A DNA stretch of 64,000 bases, from assembly GCA_000697475.1 (NCBI GenBank), contig JNEU01001098.1, forward strand, positions 124,001 through 188,000, in the 5' to 3' direction. Each line of letters starts with the position of its first letter. The stretch's first letter is position 1. Under the pieces are notes generated by a model. That model was not told where the DNA came from. It saw only the letters and a list, made by a program, of their open reading frames with translations, and made no database searches. Origin of the DNA: Lichtheimia corymbifera B2541 (Eukaryota > Mucoromycota > Mucoromycetes > Mucorales > Lichtheimiaceae). The position numbers were made by a program, and so were the translations under genes. This document shows, piece after piece, positions 47,925-60,765 of this stretch.

Positions 47925-49191
47925 ATGTTGTCCACCGCATCACGCATTGCCGTTCGTCCGGCCGTTAAGCCTTTGAGGTAATCGTCGTTCTCAACTCGCA
48001 CATCAATCTGCACGACTTGCCATTGCTTTATCCTCTCTTAATTGACACGTCGCATTGACTCGCATCTTGTTTACATAGCCACGGTGTTCAGGCCCGCAAC
48101 ATGGCTACCCTTAAAGAAAGTAAATATCGTTATCATCGATGCTTTTATCGCGTATCTTGCATGTGGGATTAACGTGTTATCTTTTTTTCTACTAGTTCAA
48201 CTTCGTTTGAAGTCTGTTCAAAACATTGAAAAGATCACCAAGTCCATGAAGATGATTGCCTCTACCAAGGTCAACAAGGCCCAACGTGGTATGGATGCCG
48301 CTCGTGCTTTCGGTGCTGCTTCCAACGGTAAGAATGATGGGATGGATAAGAGAGGGTGTGAGAAATGACATGTCGACATGGTGCTAATCTTCTTTTTTAG
48401 CTCTCTTTGAGAGTGCTGAGACTAAGGCTGCTGATGACAGCAAGACTTTGGTTGTTGCCTCTTCTTCTGACCGTGGTTTGTGCGGTGGTATTCACAGCAG
48501 CGTTTCCAAGGCCACTCGTCGTGTTTTGGAAGGACTCCCTGAAGCCGAACTCGTTGTTCTCGGTGACAAGCCCAAGGCTCAACTTCAACGTGTCGCCAAG
48601 GAGCGTATCACTCTTACCTTCAACCAAATTGGCAAGGATGTCCCCACCTTTGCTGAAGCCTCTTCTGTTGCCGATATCATCAAGCGTGAGGGTATTGAGT
48701 TTGACAGCGCCAAGATTGTCTACAACCAATTCAAGTCCGTGATTGCTTACGAAGCTGACACCATCCCTGTCTACTCTGAGGAGGTCTTCAAGAACTCTCG
48801 TAAGTGGGGAGAGGATGAGGATGATCGGGGATGAATTATCCATGAGACTGTTATTGACATTGAACCTATGTAGCCAACTTTGCCGTTTACGAAATTGAGG
48901 ATGATGTTTTGGCCAACCTTCAAGAATTCACCTTTGCCAACTCCCTCTACTGGGCTATGGTTGAAGGCTATGCCTCTGAAATGTGTGCTAAGCGTGCTGC
49001 TATGGAGAACGCTACCAACAACGCCGGTGACATGATTACCAAGCTCACCATGACCTACAACCGTGGTCGTCAAGCCGTCATTACCAACGAATTGAGTAAG
49101 TGTCAAATGCTCGTGGATGGGTGTGTATATAAAATCATGTTGCTTACGCGTTGCTATAGTCGATATTATCACTGGTGCTTCTGCTCTGTAA
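47925..49191 (+). CDS. ATP3: ATP synthase F1 subunit gamma, mitochondrial
   Basis: Six exons (47925-47977, 48079-48119, 48196-48327, 48401-48799, 48874-49095, 49160-49191) give 292 aa. Exon 1 encodes the mitochondrial presequence [17 protein letters not shown], rich in Arg/Ser/Ala. The mature part begins [20 protein letters not shown], the signature N-terminal helix of the gamma shaft. It includes [14 protein letters not shown] and the conserved C-terminal helix with [15 protein letters not shown] and the ending ITGASAL. The subunit rotates inside the alpha3-beta3 head to couple proton flow to ATP synthesis. Missing the presequence exon would have suggested a start at 48101, which is internal. 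Confidence 0.97.
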
Positions 49192-50114
49192 ACAGATCGA
49201 CTGATTCGGAAAGACAGAGTCTTTGTAATAAATACAATAAATCATTTACACACACACGAACGATCACACTAGACACGTATGCCTGATGCCATTTGTAAAG
49301 TTGCAATAAACACTGGTATGCTGATCCCCCATAAACGTCTATGTCAGTGCAACGGAACACGCCATTTGTTTTGTATATGCAAAATGTGTGCACCTGTTGA
49401 CCGAGGATTGGTATGCGTAGAATTGGTTGGTGCGTCTAGGATACGCGTGACCATTGTACTCCATTTCACTGAACTGAACTGGTGACATAATGCCATGCAT
49501 AATTAAGGTCACTATCAAGTCATGATGCTTAAGGAAGCGTGAAGAGAGAGAGAGAGCTAGCAGTAATCAAGTGAGCAGCAGGTTGCATCTCTCGGTAACC
49601 ATTGAAATGTTAACAAGGAAAAGAGGGGTGATAGAAAAGATAGAGAGAGTGAGCAAATGCAAAGAAATTACTTATTTTAGATATAACTCTACTCATCAGG
49701 TCAACTGGGGGAATTTCTGTTACCAGTCGTTGTGGGAGATTTCGTTGATAGAAGGAAAAGGAGGAGTGACCAAATAGCCCATAGACATGGGTTCAGATCA
49801 TCGGCTCGGGAGGCTATTGAGCATTCCGATACGAGCGTACAAAAAAACTCAACATAGGACGATCTAGACTATTGGTGTCAAATGATATGCGACTCTTTAC
49901 GTATTACACCTTGTCATGCCTTTGGAATAAATTAGGCACCCTATCTCGCGAAGCATATCGTCAAATGATGCAAATGGCCAAAGATCAGCACGGAAGCAAC
50001 CGATGGATGGAATGACAGCATAACGTATGTACCATGCTGCATATAAATACCGCTTGCTCCAAATCTTCTTTTTATATAACACACATCTTTCCTCTCTTCC
50101 ATTTACACATAGCA
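49192..50114. other. Intergenic region (ATP3 / C2H2 factor)
   Basis: About 920 bp with a GAGAGAGAGAG tract near 49543-49553. No gene or RNA is supported. The last ~75 bp contain the TATA-like box of the downstream gene. Confidence 0.45.
50042..50049 (+). promoter_or_regulatory. TATA-like box of the C2H2 factor gene
   Basis: TATAAATA about 66-73 bp before the ATG at 50115, after which a short leader runs to the start. Confidence 0.55.
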
Positions 50115-51287
50115 ATGAATAGTTATCTCATTCATACATCCCTTCCTCAAGACTTTGTCTACCCAACATCTGAATACATGGTACCAAGCAACAAGTTTAC
50201 TGTCGACGACATCGAACCACCCATGACTGGATATATGCCATGCACAACTACTGGATCCATGGATCCACTGAATGTATCAGCAGCACCATTGCCACCACAA
50301 ACGCTTCCACCGAGCAATGCTGATTTCTTTATGGCACCTCCTCTTGAAATGACATGGCCACTCTCTGCAACCGGAACGAGACCCGAGGCACTGCCAATGC
50401 ACCAGGCGTATAGTTATTATCACGAGACATCTCTTGTAAGCACATATGACAGACATGTCCACTAGACTTGCACATCATCTCACGTATACGTCGTATCTTT
50501 TTTTCTTTTTCGCGATCACAAGAACAATAGCATCCCAAACCTTGGGGCAACACAAGCACCTTATGCTGTAAGCAATAGCATGATGGCTCCTCCTCCTGCT
50601 CCACAAGCACCTCACCCCTCAATGCTACCCACTACACATGTTCACGTTGCTGCTGGTACACCTGCTATTGCCAACTGTGTTGGTGGCAAGTTCCGATGCC
50701 GATGGCTACATTGCCAAGTACGCACATCCACTATTGAAGAACTTACAATCCATATCCGTGATGATCATGTGGGCAGTGGTAAACCAGCTTATTTTTGTTA
50801 TTGGGCTGGTTGTCCTCGTAGTCGTAAACCTTTTACAAAGCGACACAAGATGCACAACCATATGCGTACACACACAGGCGAACGACCTTTCCAATGCCAT
50901 ATCCAAGGATGTGGCAAACGTTTCTCAAGACCAGATTCGCTGAGTACGCATATCAAGACGCATTCCAATATCCGCCCCTACCACTGTAATGTCCCTGGCT
51001 GTGGTAAATCTTACTTCCATTCCAGGTCATTACGAAAACATACACGCTCTCATCAAGAAGCTGCTGCTGCTGCTGCTGCTGTTACCACCACCACTGCCAA
51101 CAAATTGACTTCATCATCTCCTTCACCATCATCCTTATCATCATCTCCTTCAGTATCTACTCCCGCCATTGGATCCTATGTTGTACCATCAAGGTCTTCG
51201 GAGATGCACTTTGCCTTACCAATAACAACATCCAAAGCAGCATCCAATGCCACCACCACAACGCTTCCATTGCATACACTTCATTGA
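50115..51287 (+). CDS. GLI/ZIC-like four-finger C2H2 transcription factor
   Basis: Two exons (50115-50435, 50523-51287) give 361 aa. A Pro/Thr/Met-rich N-terminal ~170 residues is probably a transcriptional regulatory region. Four consecutive C2H2 fingers follow: CRWLHC...HIRDDH, CYWAGC...HMRTH, CHIQGC...HIKTH and CNVPGC...HTRSH, linked by TGERPF and NIRPYH. The divergent first finger with CRW and a C-x4-C spacing resembles GLI/ZIC/GLIS proteins. The C-terminus is Ala/Ser/Thr/Pro-rich. It would bind DNA in the nucleus; targets are unknown. Confidence 0.92.
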
Positions 51288-53191
51288 GTTTTTTTTTATT
51301 CTTCTTCTTCTTTTGTTTATTCTTTTTTCTCGTTATTCTTGTTGCTGCAGGCCAGCTAAAGCCCGTTGATTCGCATGTCCAATATAACAATAAACAGCTA
51401 CTACAAACATTCACATGTCTCTTAAACTTTCTTGCATCGGTCCCTGCTTACAATGGTAACGCGAAAGAATCCGAGATAATATATATCACGTCGATCATGT
51501 GCCATCTTCGGATAGTTTTTTGTCCTACATGCTAGTTGAATGAATAACAATCGGCTTTGGGAGTTGCGTGGTGGGTGGCAGCAATGATGTATGTGTGACC
51601 GTAAACCCTTTTTTTTCCTCTTTTCTCCCCACGCCATGTTATTATAATACTCGGTGCATTCCTTTTTGTGATTTATTCAGTGTTCGGAGGATGGGATGTG
51701 CGGGTCGTGTGATCATCAGGTACCGCCGTGACCCATATTGCATGTCGTACATCAGAGTAGAATATAGCCAATGCTAAAGTTGGAGTTGAGGAGGAGGAGG
51801 ATTTCATCGGCATGGTCAAAAAAGGGAATAGTTGATGTTTCTATTGAAGAAAAGCCCCACCACCCAAAGACACGAGCGAGCACATGACAGCCCTCCCCCC
51901 TCCTCTCTCTCTCTACTAGCATATGTTATAATGTGAGAAGGGGTCCGTACCTCCAATTGTGCCTGTGATACAATACACATTTTAGAAAAAAAGATGCACC
52001 TATCAAGGCGAATGCCGATGACGCGTTGTGATGTGGATGGGGGCTTTCGTTTCTATGACTGTGACATTTGTACATCGCTTCACACACACACAATATATCG
52101 TCATCATCGGTTCGTGCATCCGATGCTTGCCGTTGGGTGGACTGTGCGACCCTGGTTGTACAGGAAAGACTTTAATGAGCTCATCATCGTCTTCATCTTT
52201 ATTACAAACAATCAAGCACCAATGCTATTGCGTGGTTCGTGTTATACATGCATCATGCATAGGTTATGTCGGCTGATTTGAGATAAGATGGGATGATGAT
52301 GATGATCATCATCGTGAATGATGGTAGTAGTAGTCCTCGTATCTATGTACCATAGAGTCATTCACTAGCTGCAGTGTAATCACAAAAACGAGAATACGAA
52401 TGACATCGTAGTAAGGGCGGAGCTCAATAACTGGGGGAATTGATCAAATGAGAGCAGCTGCCATAAGAACGTGGGGTCAACAATAACGTGATCATGTATG
52501 TGTGGTGTGCTGTGCTGCTGATTTCGTGCAGGGAAGGTGTCACGCACAGACTTTAAAAAGTGGAGTGAGGCTAAAGCCCTGTCCCTGGATTTGAAATATT
52601 CCACTTGCATGACCAAAAACTTGTTTGATGTGGGATCATCCCAATGTCAGGTGAATATGGTTTATTATCATTGTATTGGTGCACTACTCTATGATTTGTT
52701 GTTGACATGTTCTTCTATGTAACCCACTCTTGCCTTCTCAATCCAACCCTTGGAAGCTTTCGAGAAGGTCATCTGATATATAAGGTTTTGGAAGGCTGAT
52801 TGGTTCGAGCAAGCTTTGTCATAAACAATGTGTGTCAACCTTAAGCTTTGCTGAAGCGTCAGTGGTGTCGATACGTACACAAATACTGCTCATGTGTGCG
52901 TGTGTGTGTGTATGTGTGTTGTGCTGTGTATGCTGATGTTGTTGTTGTCATGGCAATGATAATAGTCGTAGTCGTAGTATAGTAGTAGTAATAGGGCCCC
53001 CATCCAACTATAACTGTAATCTCAAACACAAATACGGTGATCATGCTCCGAGCCGAACCGAGGCTTTATGTATGTAGGTGGATGGGAGGTTTCAAAATGC
53101 TGATGGTTGCTGTTGTTGCTGCAGCTGCAGGGTATAAACACGGACGCGTACACACACACACACACCATATTTCACTTGCACCATGGGTTTC
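51288..53191. other. Long gene-free region (C2H2 factor / RGS)
   Basis: About 1.9 kb without a supportable gene. It contains T-rich sequence just after the C2H2 stop, a TGATGATGATGATCATCATC palindrome near 52293-52312, GTAGTAGTAGTC repeats, a TG-repeat near 52895-52918 and a CA-repeat near 53151-53164. No long ORF has recognisable features. Confidence 0.45.
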
Positions 53192-54542
53192 TTAGTTGTT
53201 GCCTTGTTTCAATCGCGTCAAAAAGTCAAATGGCTTGGAGCTGATACTTGATTTAGGCTTGTTGTTGGCTGGATATTCAATTTGGACTCCTAGGATTGTG
53301 CGACAAAACTCATGTACCATGGATCGTATAAGCTCGTGACGCCGACGTGCTGCTGTGGTAGCTGCAGATGGATCGGTGTTGGTGTAAATAAGGATATGTT
53401 GGCGTTCGATGTATGACATGAGTTGGTGAATAGCACTATTGCGGACATCTTTGCTGTAATGTGTAGTCAATTCACCTAGGAAACATGGGTCAGCGATTTG
53501 TATATATCCATCATCATTGGCCTTGTACATACCACAATTTTCGACCATGGATTGAAACGTGTCAGTGGTAAGGAATCTCATGTAGCTTGATTCAAGTAGG
53601 CCATAAACAGCACGCTTGGCAGCATCAAAACAGCCATCCAATTGTCTTTGCTCCAAAGCACGTGACACTGTGCGTCTTACTTTGTCGTCAAAGTTGACTT
53701 CGAAATGGCTGTTTCGTGTCAAGTAGGTGCTATGGATATGCTGTGCAGTTGCCAATTGCTGAACAAAGGTTGTATAATGAAAGGATTCATATTGCTCGAC
53801 TTCAATGAAAAAGAACTGTGAAATAAAATGATGTCAGTCAAAAGAAGCGGAGGTCATCATCCATTATCCACCCCTTTCCCCTTTTTCTTAATGTTGTACA
53901 ACAACTTACCAAGTTCTCACTGCTGTACTCTTGAAGCAAATGATATAAAAAGTAACAAAGCGGTGTCTTGGATTGCAATATTGCTTTGAGCCCTTCTCTT
54001 TGAATCTCCTTGATACAAATATCCAAAGGTGCCTGTTCACCAAAGAAATGATCGAGCTTTTTGGATGACTTTGCTGCTTTGATCTTGTACGACCGGTGTC
54101 CTTCCACGTGCTTCAGGGTAGCCATGGCTTCAGCAGCAGCATCGGCAGCTTGTGCAATGGAATCAATGGGAGTGCAACACGATGCGAGATCGTTTGAAAT
54201 GACAGCATGAGGAGTGGTGGCACGTCGTGGTCGATAAAAGTAGTCTTCGAGTGATGCAGTGTTGTTGGTGTTCTCTGGTGTCAAGGGTGCAATCGAGCTC
54301 ATATCCACTGCAGCGCAAGGAGATGCTGGAATAGACATGGGAGGAACAGAAGAGAAAGGCGCGAGATCGTTATCAGCAGCAGCGGAAGCCGAGTAGCGTC
54401 GGGAAGAAGATCTGCTGTTAATACTACTACTGTTTCTTATCGACTTTGGTGATAGCAGTGGATCAACAACAGCTTCGGTGATATGAAGAGAAGAGATGTC
54501 GATGGGCGAAGTAGAATGTGTAGCAGTAATAGAAATATCCAT
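53192..54542 (-). CDS. RGS-domain regulator of G-protein signalling
   Basis: Three exons join to about 400 aa. The N-terminal ~150 residues are Ser/Ala-rich and disordered. The RGS box begins HFFGEQAPLDICIKEIQR, continues PLCYFLYHLLQEYSSENL and FFFIEVEQYE, and ends in FDAAKRAVYGLLESSYMRFL, the usual nine-helix pattern. Such proteins speed GTP hydrolysis by G-alpha and dampen receptor signalling. The second intron (53532-53476) is 57 nt, a multiple of three with no stop, so its retention would add 19 residues without breaking the frame. The start at 54542 gives MDISITATHSTS; an upstream hydrophobic in-frame extension is judged untranslated. Confidence 0.9.
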
Positions 54543-55927
54543 TTTGTTATGTAAATACAATGCAAACAGGAGTCGCAAAGAAACAAAGAAATGGGTGTCT
54601 TGCAGTAGAATAATGAGAGGGAGAAAGACAAAGAAAGATACCAAAGAGGAGAAGGAAAAAGGGATGTGTGAAGAAAGTTTATAACTTTCTTTTGTGTTTT
54701 CAGGGATCGCCGTTTATCATTGTCGCTAGTATATCCACGTTATGTCGTCAATGTATGAAACTTTTTCGTAGCCCGTGGTTGCAGCCTTCAATCACTGAAA
54801 CTAATATTCTTCAAACACCTACCACGCGCGTCAATACTGCAGATATTTCATGACAAACATGTAACTTTTTCCATCGAGAATGACCCATATCCTTCGATGA
54901 ACGCGGGGTATCAGATCGTAAAAGTTATTATTAAGGAGGTGTCTAGCCACGTTCTCACACACACCCTGTCGCACGGATCAGAGTTCCCCAGCACGATCTT
55001 CGGTATCAGATGGGGTGACAGCTTTGTTAAACGCGCGCTCACCACCACATCGCCTATACTCATATCCATGTATCACCCGCCTATACCCATATCCACCATT
55101 CACTGGTAAAATAGGTGTATCCTACTACCATGTTGGATGTCATATCTTTGGCTATCTACAAGACTTTTATTCATAAAAGGCATGGACAGCAGTAGCAGGG
55201 GATGCTTGTAATATCGGAGCAAGTACAAATCTAAATGACCCGACGTACGTCTTTTCGATTTTTCTCTGTTATCTATTCTCCTCATCCACCCTCTACATAC
55301 GCTTCGTTTTGGCGCATGCCATGAGGAGGCATTTAAATTCAATGATGTAAAAGCTATACTAAGCCAATATTCCTATGTTTGACTTTGACACTCGCCCAAT
55401 AATGTGCAGTTGCACATCCCGCGAATCGTCACAACCCCATCATCGCGTTTGGGTCCACCAGGTTTCTCTTCATCGAAAATCGAGATGATTTCATCGTTTC
55501 CATGGCTTGTTTGTTGATCACCTTTTTTTTGTTCTGAGACATGTTCACTCATGCATCAAATTACGATTTTATACCCCCTTTGCCTTTTGTACAACCGTAT
55601 TAGACATCTCACACAAACCCGGTAACACGTGCACATGTTCTCTAGCCATGTTGTGCTACATAAAACAATAATGCGGGGAACAATCAGCTCGACCAAAGGG
55701 GCGAGATGTGTGGGAATTTGAGAAAAAACAAGTAATAACGTACCATACGATGTTAATTTGGGTTGCAAGTCTTTATATGAGAAAAGCAAAGAGATGAAGA
55801 AAAAATATACAAGTCGATTTGTTAGGAAGCTACATAGAAGCGATTTTCTAGATGTACAAATTCATATGTGCGTGTGTGTGTGTGTGCGATGGATGTAAAG
55901 TGATGGTAAAGAGTAAATGGATGCTGT
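54543..55927. other. Gene-free region (RGS / aminotransferase)
   Basis: About 1.4 kb. It includes the RGS promoter, a near-repeat ATACTCATATCCATG / ATACCCATATCCACC around 55058 and 55084, and a TG-repeat near 55870-55887. No gene is supported. Confidence 0.45.
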
Positions 55928-57431
55928 TTACAAGGACTTGGTGGCAGCTTCAATACTGGCAAGAACCTTCTCAATAGCGAGGTCGGTCTCTTCCTTGGTG
56001 ATGTTGAGAGGAGGAATAAGACGAAGAGTCTCATAGATGGAGGTGGTCAAGACAAGGGTGTCAAGCTTGAAGGCTTCGCTGGCAACCTTGTTGGCATAAC
56101 CAGAGGGAGCGTTGAGGAATTCAATACCAAGCATCAAGCCCAAACCACGGATATCAGCGGTGACGCCCTTGGGGAGAATGGAGGGAAGCTTGGAACGGAA
56201 AGCAGCGTTGAATTGTTCAGCACGGGCGTTGCAGTTTTCCAAGATCTTCTCCTCTTCAAAGACCTCAAGAGTGGCCTTAGCGGCAGCACAAGCAACAGCG
56301 TTACCAGCATAAGTACCACCCATGGATCCAGGGGGTTGACGGTCCATAAGCTCCTTACGAGAAACGATAGCAGACAATGGGTAACCAGAAGCAATACCCT
56401 TGGCCATCACCATGATATCGGGAACAACATCGTAGTGCTCAACAGCAAACATCTTGCCAGTACGGCCGAAACCAGATTGGACTTCATCACAAATCAAAAG
56501 GATGCCGTACTTGTCACAGATCTTGCGAAGACCCTGGAGGAAGCCTATAAAGGGTAAAATTTTATGTCAATGCCCATGTCATTCGTTACACGATGCCCAC
56601 GCGTGGATTGTATATATGTACAATCACGATTCCATGGGTCATCCATCCCCTTGTCTCTTTGTTTCCAATGTACTTACTCTTAGGAGGAGCAACATAACCA
56701 CCTTCACCTTGAACGGTTTCAATCAACATGGCAGCAGTATCCTCAGGAGCAGAGCGTTGCTTGAGAAGGATTTCAAGTTGGTTCAAGGATTCTTGAGAGC
56801 ACCATTCAGCATCAAACTTTTGAGGATCAGCACGGTGAGCAGCCCATTGCTGGTAGTAGGGGAAAGGTGCAACGTGGACACTAGGGATCAAAGGACCAAA
56901 GCCTGCACTGTAGGTGGTCTTGCTGGTGGTAAGAGCCATGGTACCAAAGGTACGGCCGTGGTAAGAGCCTTGGAAGACAATGACGTTTTGACGCTTGGTG
57001 GCCTGACGAGCAAGCTTAAGAGCAGCCTCAACAGCTTCGGCACCAGAGTTCCAGAAGAAAAAGGTATCCAATTCAGGAGAGGGCATCTTGGGTTGAAGCT
57101 TCTCGATCAAATCGAGCATAGGCTTGTGCATGAAGATGTTGACTTGACCATGGGACAAGTTGGCAGCTTGTTCCTGTACAGCCTTGACAACCTTGGGGTG
57201 AGAGTGACCTATGGCCCTCATCGTCAGTTATCACTGACCCATTGAACAAGATAAAACACGCTTACCAGTGGAGGTGACACCAATACCAGTGGTGAGATCA
57301 AGATACTTTTTGCCATCCACAGTCCAAACATAAGCACCTTGAGCACGCTCAATAACCAACTCGGTGCTGCGACCGATACCTCTGGCAATGTGTTGCTTGC
57401 CGAATTGGAAAAGCTTTGAAGAGGCCGACAT
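55928..57431 (-). CDS. Class III PLP aminotransferase (4-aminobutyrate aminotransferase-like)
   Basis: Three exons join to about 445 aa. Motifs in order are the substrate/PLP-entry block YVWTVDGKKYLDLTTGIGV, FFWNSGAEAVEAALKLAR, FQGSYHGRTFGTMALT, the cofactor Asp in LLICDEVQSGFGRTGKMF and the Schiff-base lysine in MAKGIASGYPLSA, then MGGTYAGNAVACAAA. The C-terminal domain ends with LRLIPPLNITKEE. Class III enzymes move amino groups from omega-amines such as GABA or ornithine to 2-oxo acids. The similarity is to the GabT/AGXT2-type branch rather than the longer Uga1 branch; the exact substrate is inferred. No clear mitochondrial presequence is visible. Confidence 0.9.
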
Positions 57432-57579
57432 CAGTGATAAAAAATCGAAATGAAAAAGAAAGACGGGTGGAAAAAAGAAAAAAATGCACACAGCAGGTAG
57501 TTTTATATGTGAGCTTGAAGTCCGACATTTGTCAGCTGTGTCCAATCGGGTTGACATGCTGAAAGCTTGTTACCCACGT
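57432..57579. other. Short spacer between aminotransferase and SUMO protease
   Basis: About 150 bp; both genes lie on the minus strand, so this is the aminotransferase leader and the SUMO protease 3' end. Confidence 0.4.
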
Positions 57580-60556
57580 CTATCGGCCGACTGTCCGACT
57601 ACTATCGCTGTTTGCAGCAACATCACGGATAATGCCCGCAATAGCCGTTCTTTTGCCACCTAGTTCGTCTATCTGCCACACCGCATCGTCTGGTTTTTCC
57701 TTCTATAAAATCACTCATTGTTAGTACAGGAAATACCTCGCTAGAATCTCATTTCATATATACACTTACCAGCAAGATATCCTCAAAGATTTCAGTGTTG
57801 TTGATGCACACCTCTGCAGAGTGCAGTAAATAAACCCCGCAATCGTAAGCGTTCTTTTGTCGTGGGACCTAGAAAAGGTGGGGTAAACCATTAATAACAT
57901 ACGCTAAACCATGTTCCACCAATCCTTGTTGTTATGTCATACCTCTGCATGGACAATACGGGCACTCTTTACGTCTTTGTCATTGAGGTTGAGCCGATGC
58001 TTTGCTTCACACTTTAACCACGCATTCAATGTCTTTGCAGCGCGCATATGCCTTCCTCCCATTGAATCCAGAATAAATATCCGTGTGCTAATATCAAGTT
58101 GTTTTCTATTAGCAACCTTTACCAATACCTTTCTCTCTCATGCGACTACTTACACTTGCTCACTATCTTGTTCGGTGCATGCTTGAGGATTGACAATGAT
58201 CATAAAGTACCAATGCAAGCTAAACATACATAGGACAGTCAATGGATCAAGCTTATCTCCAAATTTGCATTCCTACTCCACTTACTTTTCATTGACCGGC
58301 ACAAGTAAAAATTTCTTGCTAAAGACATCAACCTTCCGTGTCCAGCGTTTCACATCCTCGTATGGGTCACCTCTATAGATGATATGTGTGTGTCAATACC
58401 GTCCATATACTTTACTTGCTTGGTTTTAGTATACCTTCTGGAATTTGATAAGCGTTCGTAAAAAAAGGAACTGAAAATGTAGATTTCATCGGCTCTTGTT
58501 CCGGATTGATCCAGCAACCTGGAGAAGGAAAGTTACACATTAGCCATCACGCATCTCCCTGTTTCAAACCATAATACACTTACCACCGGAGATAAAATTC
58601 AATCAAAGTATCATTGAGGAAATCATCCTTCTCGAGTCGATTATAGTCTGCAGGGTATAAGATAACACCGCCTGAACCGATGGGTGGATATCGACACATG
58701 CTGTGTGAGAGTTATTAGTAAATGCAGGGCGTATTACTATTATTCTCTACTTACGGTTGTTCTTCTTCGCTGGCGGTATGAGTGGTTTGTACAGGGATTG
58801 CTTGGTCATCAGAATCTTCATCGATGCTGATACATAATGGCTCTTGTTTTGCTGCTAAGCGTCGTGAGGATCGTGTGGCAGACTGGGTATAGAGCTTGCC
58901 TTTGGTCAAGCTTCGTTTCTTTCTGGTGACAGTCGTCGTCTTGGCATCTTCAGAGTATTCATTATCATCCTCACTCTTGCTCCTTTGTTTCTGCTTGTTG
59001 TTGTTGCTGCTGTGGTCTTGTTTTTTCTTTTCATCCTCTTGTAGCCAATGGATCTCTTCCTCCTTTCCAGAATCCTCATCATCCAAATTGGGTACAGAAA
59101 TACCACGTCGTCGCAATGCTGGCTCTTCTTCATCACTATCAATCAGAGTGACCTTGCCTGAATGCTCTCGTGGTGGTTGTGGTGCCTTTGAAAACATCGA
59201 TGATGCGGGTGATTTGAAAGCATTGAATTTGCTGGATGAAAACCGAGGACTGTCTCTTAGATCGCGTGTAGGCCCATTGTTCAACAAATGGTCCATCTCT
59301 TCATCCACTGACATGAACACAGCTTTCCCAATACGATCAATCGACTCACTGCGTCTTCGTGATGATTCGCTTTGAAATAGTTCAGGCGACCGTGATTCCC
59401 TTTTTTGCTTCTTGTGTGGTTGAAAATCATCAACATCATCATCACGCAATATAATTCCATGGCCGTTGCGTCCGTGTTTTTGCTTGGAAAAAGTCGCTTC
59501 TTGTTCAAATAATGTAGCTGGAGAAGGTGATCTTTGGTTGTCTTTGTGTGTGGATGAGGGTGCTGATTGTTCTATTCTTGGTGGGGTTCTGAGGCTAAAA
59601 GGCGAAGAGGAGGATAATGGATGTTGTTGTTCGTGATCACTGCTGTCGTCGTCAATCACCATGAGATCTTTTTCATTTGATGTCGATTTGCGTGCCTTGT
59701 TGCTGCTACGAGGTGTGCTGGTGGATGAGGATGGATACAATGTAGGTCGTTTGCTTGAAGTCTGTTTGTTGTTGTTCCGGGACCTGAAATGATCCACATC
59801 ACTGCCTTCACTATCGGATTCAGAGCTTAAGATAATATCTTCATTGCTGTGTAGCCGAGGACGTGATCGTTGTTGGTTGTGCTTCTTGTATCGTTGCGAT
59901 GATGATGATGATGCTGAAGGTAATTCTCGATGGGTATTATCTCGATAAGATCCACTGGATTGAAGACTGGAATCCCTCGATTTGAGTTGATGCACCTTTC
60001 TGATAGGGCGGTTATCACGTTGATGATGATGAGACTGCAGCGTGTTATTCGTCCTTCCACCATTACTACCGGAAGTTGAAGATGGATAAGGTCCAGGAGT
60101 TGATTCGAGAATGGCACCATGCGAACCATACCTTTTGGGTTTCACGCTCACTATACGATATCAAAGTAACTCTTAATGCACTGTATATCAACCATACTAT
60201 ATCCGTGCTTACCACCACGAAGATTGGAAGGAAGGTGGCCTCGAACTTCTGTGGCCTTTCTCATAACTTGTCCAGAAGTAGGATCGTTCTACGCAATGAC
60301 AGATCAATACTATTTCCATCCTTGAAAACACTCGACCTAACTTACATAGGGTACGGGAATGGGGGTTCCTCCTTTCGATTGGCTCGTCTTTCGTTGAACT
60401 GGAGGAAATCTCTGTGGACTGTAATCAGATTTGGATAACGACGATCCCTGTCAAAAGTAAAAAGTGCACGTGTACGTCTTTAAGTGGCATTGTTCAAGTC
60501 GACAATAAAGGACATACCTGACTGGATATTGATCTAGACTTTGGTGGTTTGAACAT
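57580..60556 (-). CDS. ULP2: SUMO-specific protease, Ulp2/SENP6-7 type
   Basis: Multi-exon gene, roughly 770 aa. A short first exon encodes MFKPPKSRSISSQ. Several short exons (with NDPTSGQVMRKATEV) and one very large exon (to 58754) encode a disordered Ser/Lys/Asp-rich region with acidic patches such as DSDEEEPAL and SESDSEGSD, which may contain SUMO-interacting motifs. The C48-type protease domain follows, split over small exons, with LVYPADYNR-like start, the His in LHWYFMII, the Asp in FILDSMGGRHM and the Cys in AYDCGVYLL. Ulp2-type enzymes remove SUMO chains in the nucleus. The catalytic triad H-D-C appears intact. Exact exon ends near 58400-58560 were read less carefully. Confidence 0.88.
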
Positions 60557-60765
60557 GAGGAGGAAATGGGGAGCGGCAACCTCTGGGATTACAAGAGAAG
60601 GAAACAGAGAAGAAGGGAGTGAAAAGTGTGTGATGCATGTGTGTATGTGGATGCCACATTTGCCAGAATACAAGATAACGTCACGCAACTTAGTATTATT
60701 ATCATGCAGTAATCCACCTTTATTTACACCTTGATGATATAAAGAATATTGTATTTGGTTGTCGT
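60557..60765. other. Short spacer between SUMO protease and ferric reductase
   Basis: About 210 bp; both genes are on the minus strand. It holds the SUMO protease promoter/leader and the 3' end of the ferric reductase. Confidence 0.4.

Noticed and set aside
47877..48025. Open minus-strand frame ending [18 protein letters not shown]
   Set aside because: At first it looked like the last exon of a small protein, but it is exactly antisense to the ATP3 presequence exon and intron, has no upstream start, and the plus-strand reading is fully explained.
52293..52312. Palindrome TGATGATGATGATCATCATC
   Set aside because: A short palindrome arising from simple GAT/ATC repeats; no terminator or regulatory role can be argued in a eukaryotic intergenic region.
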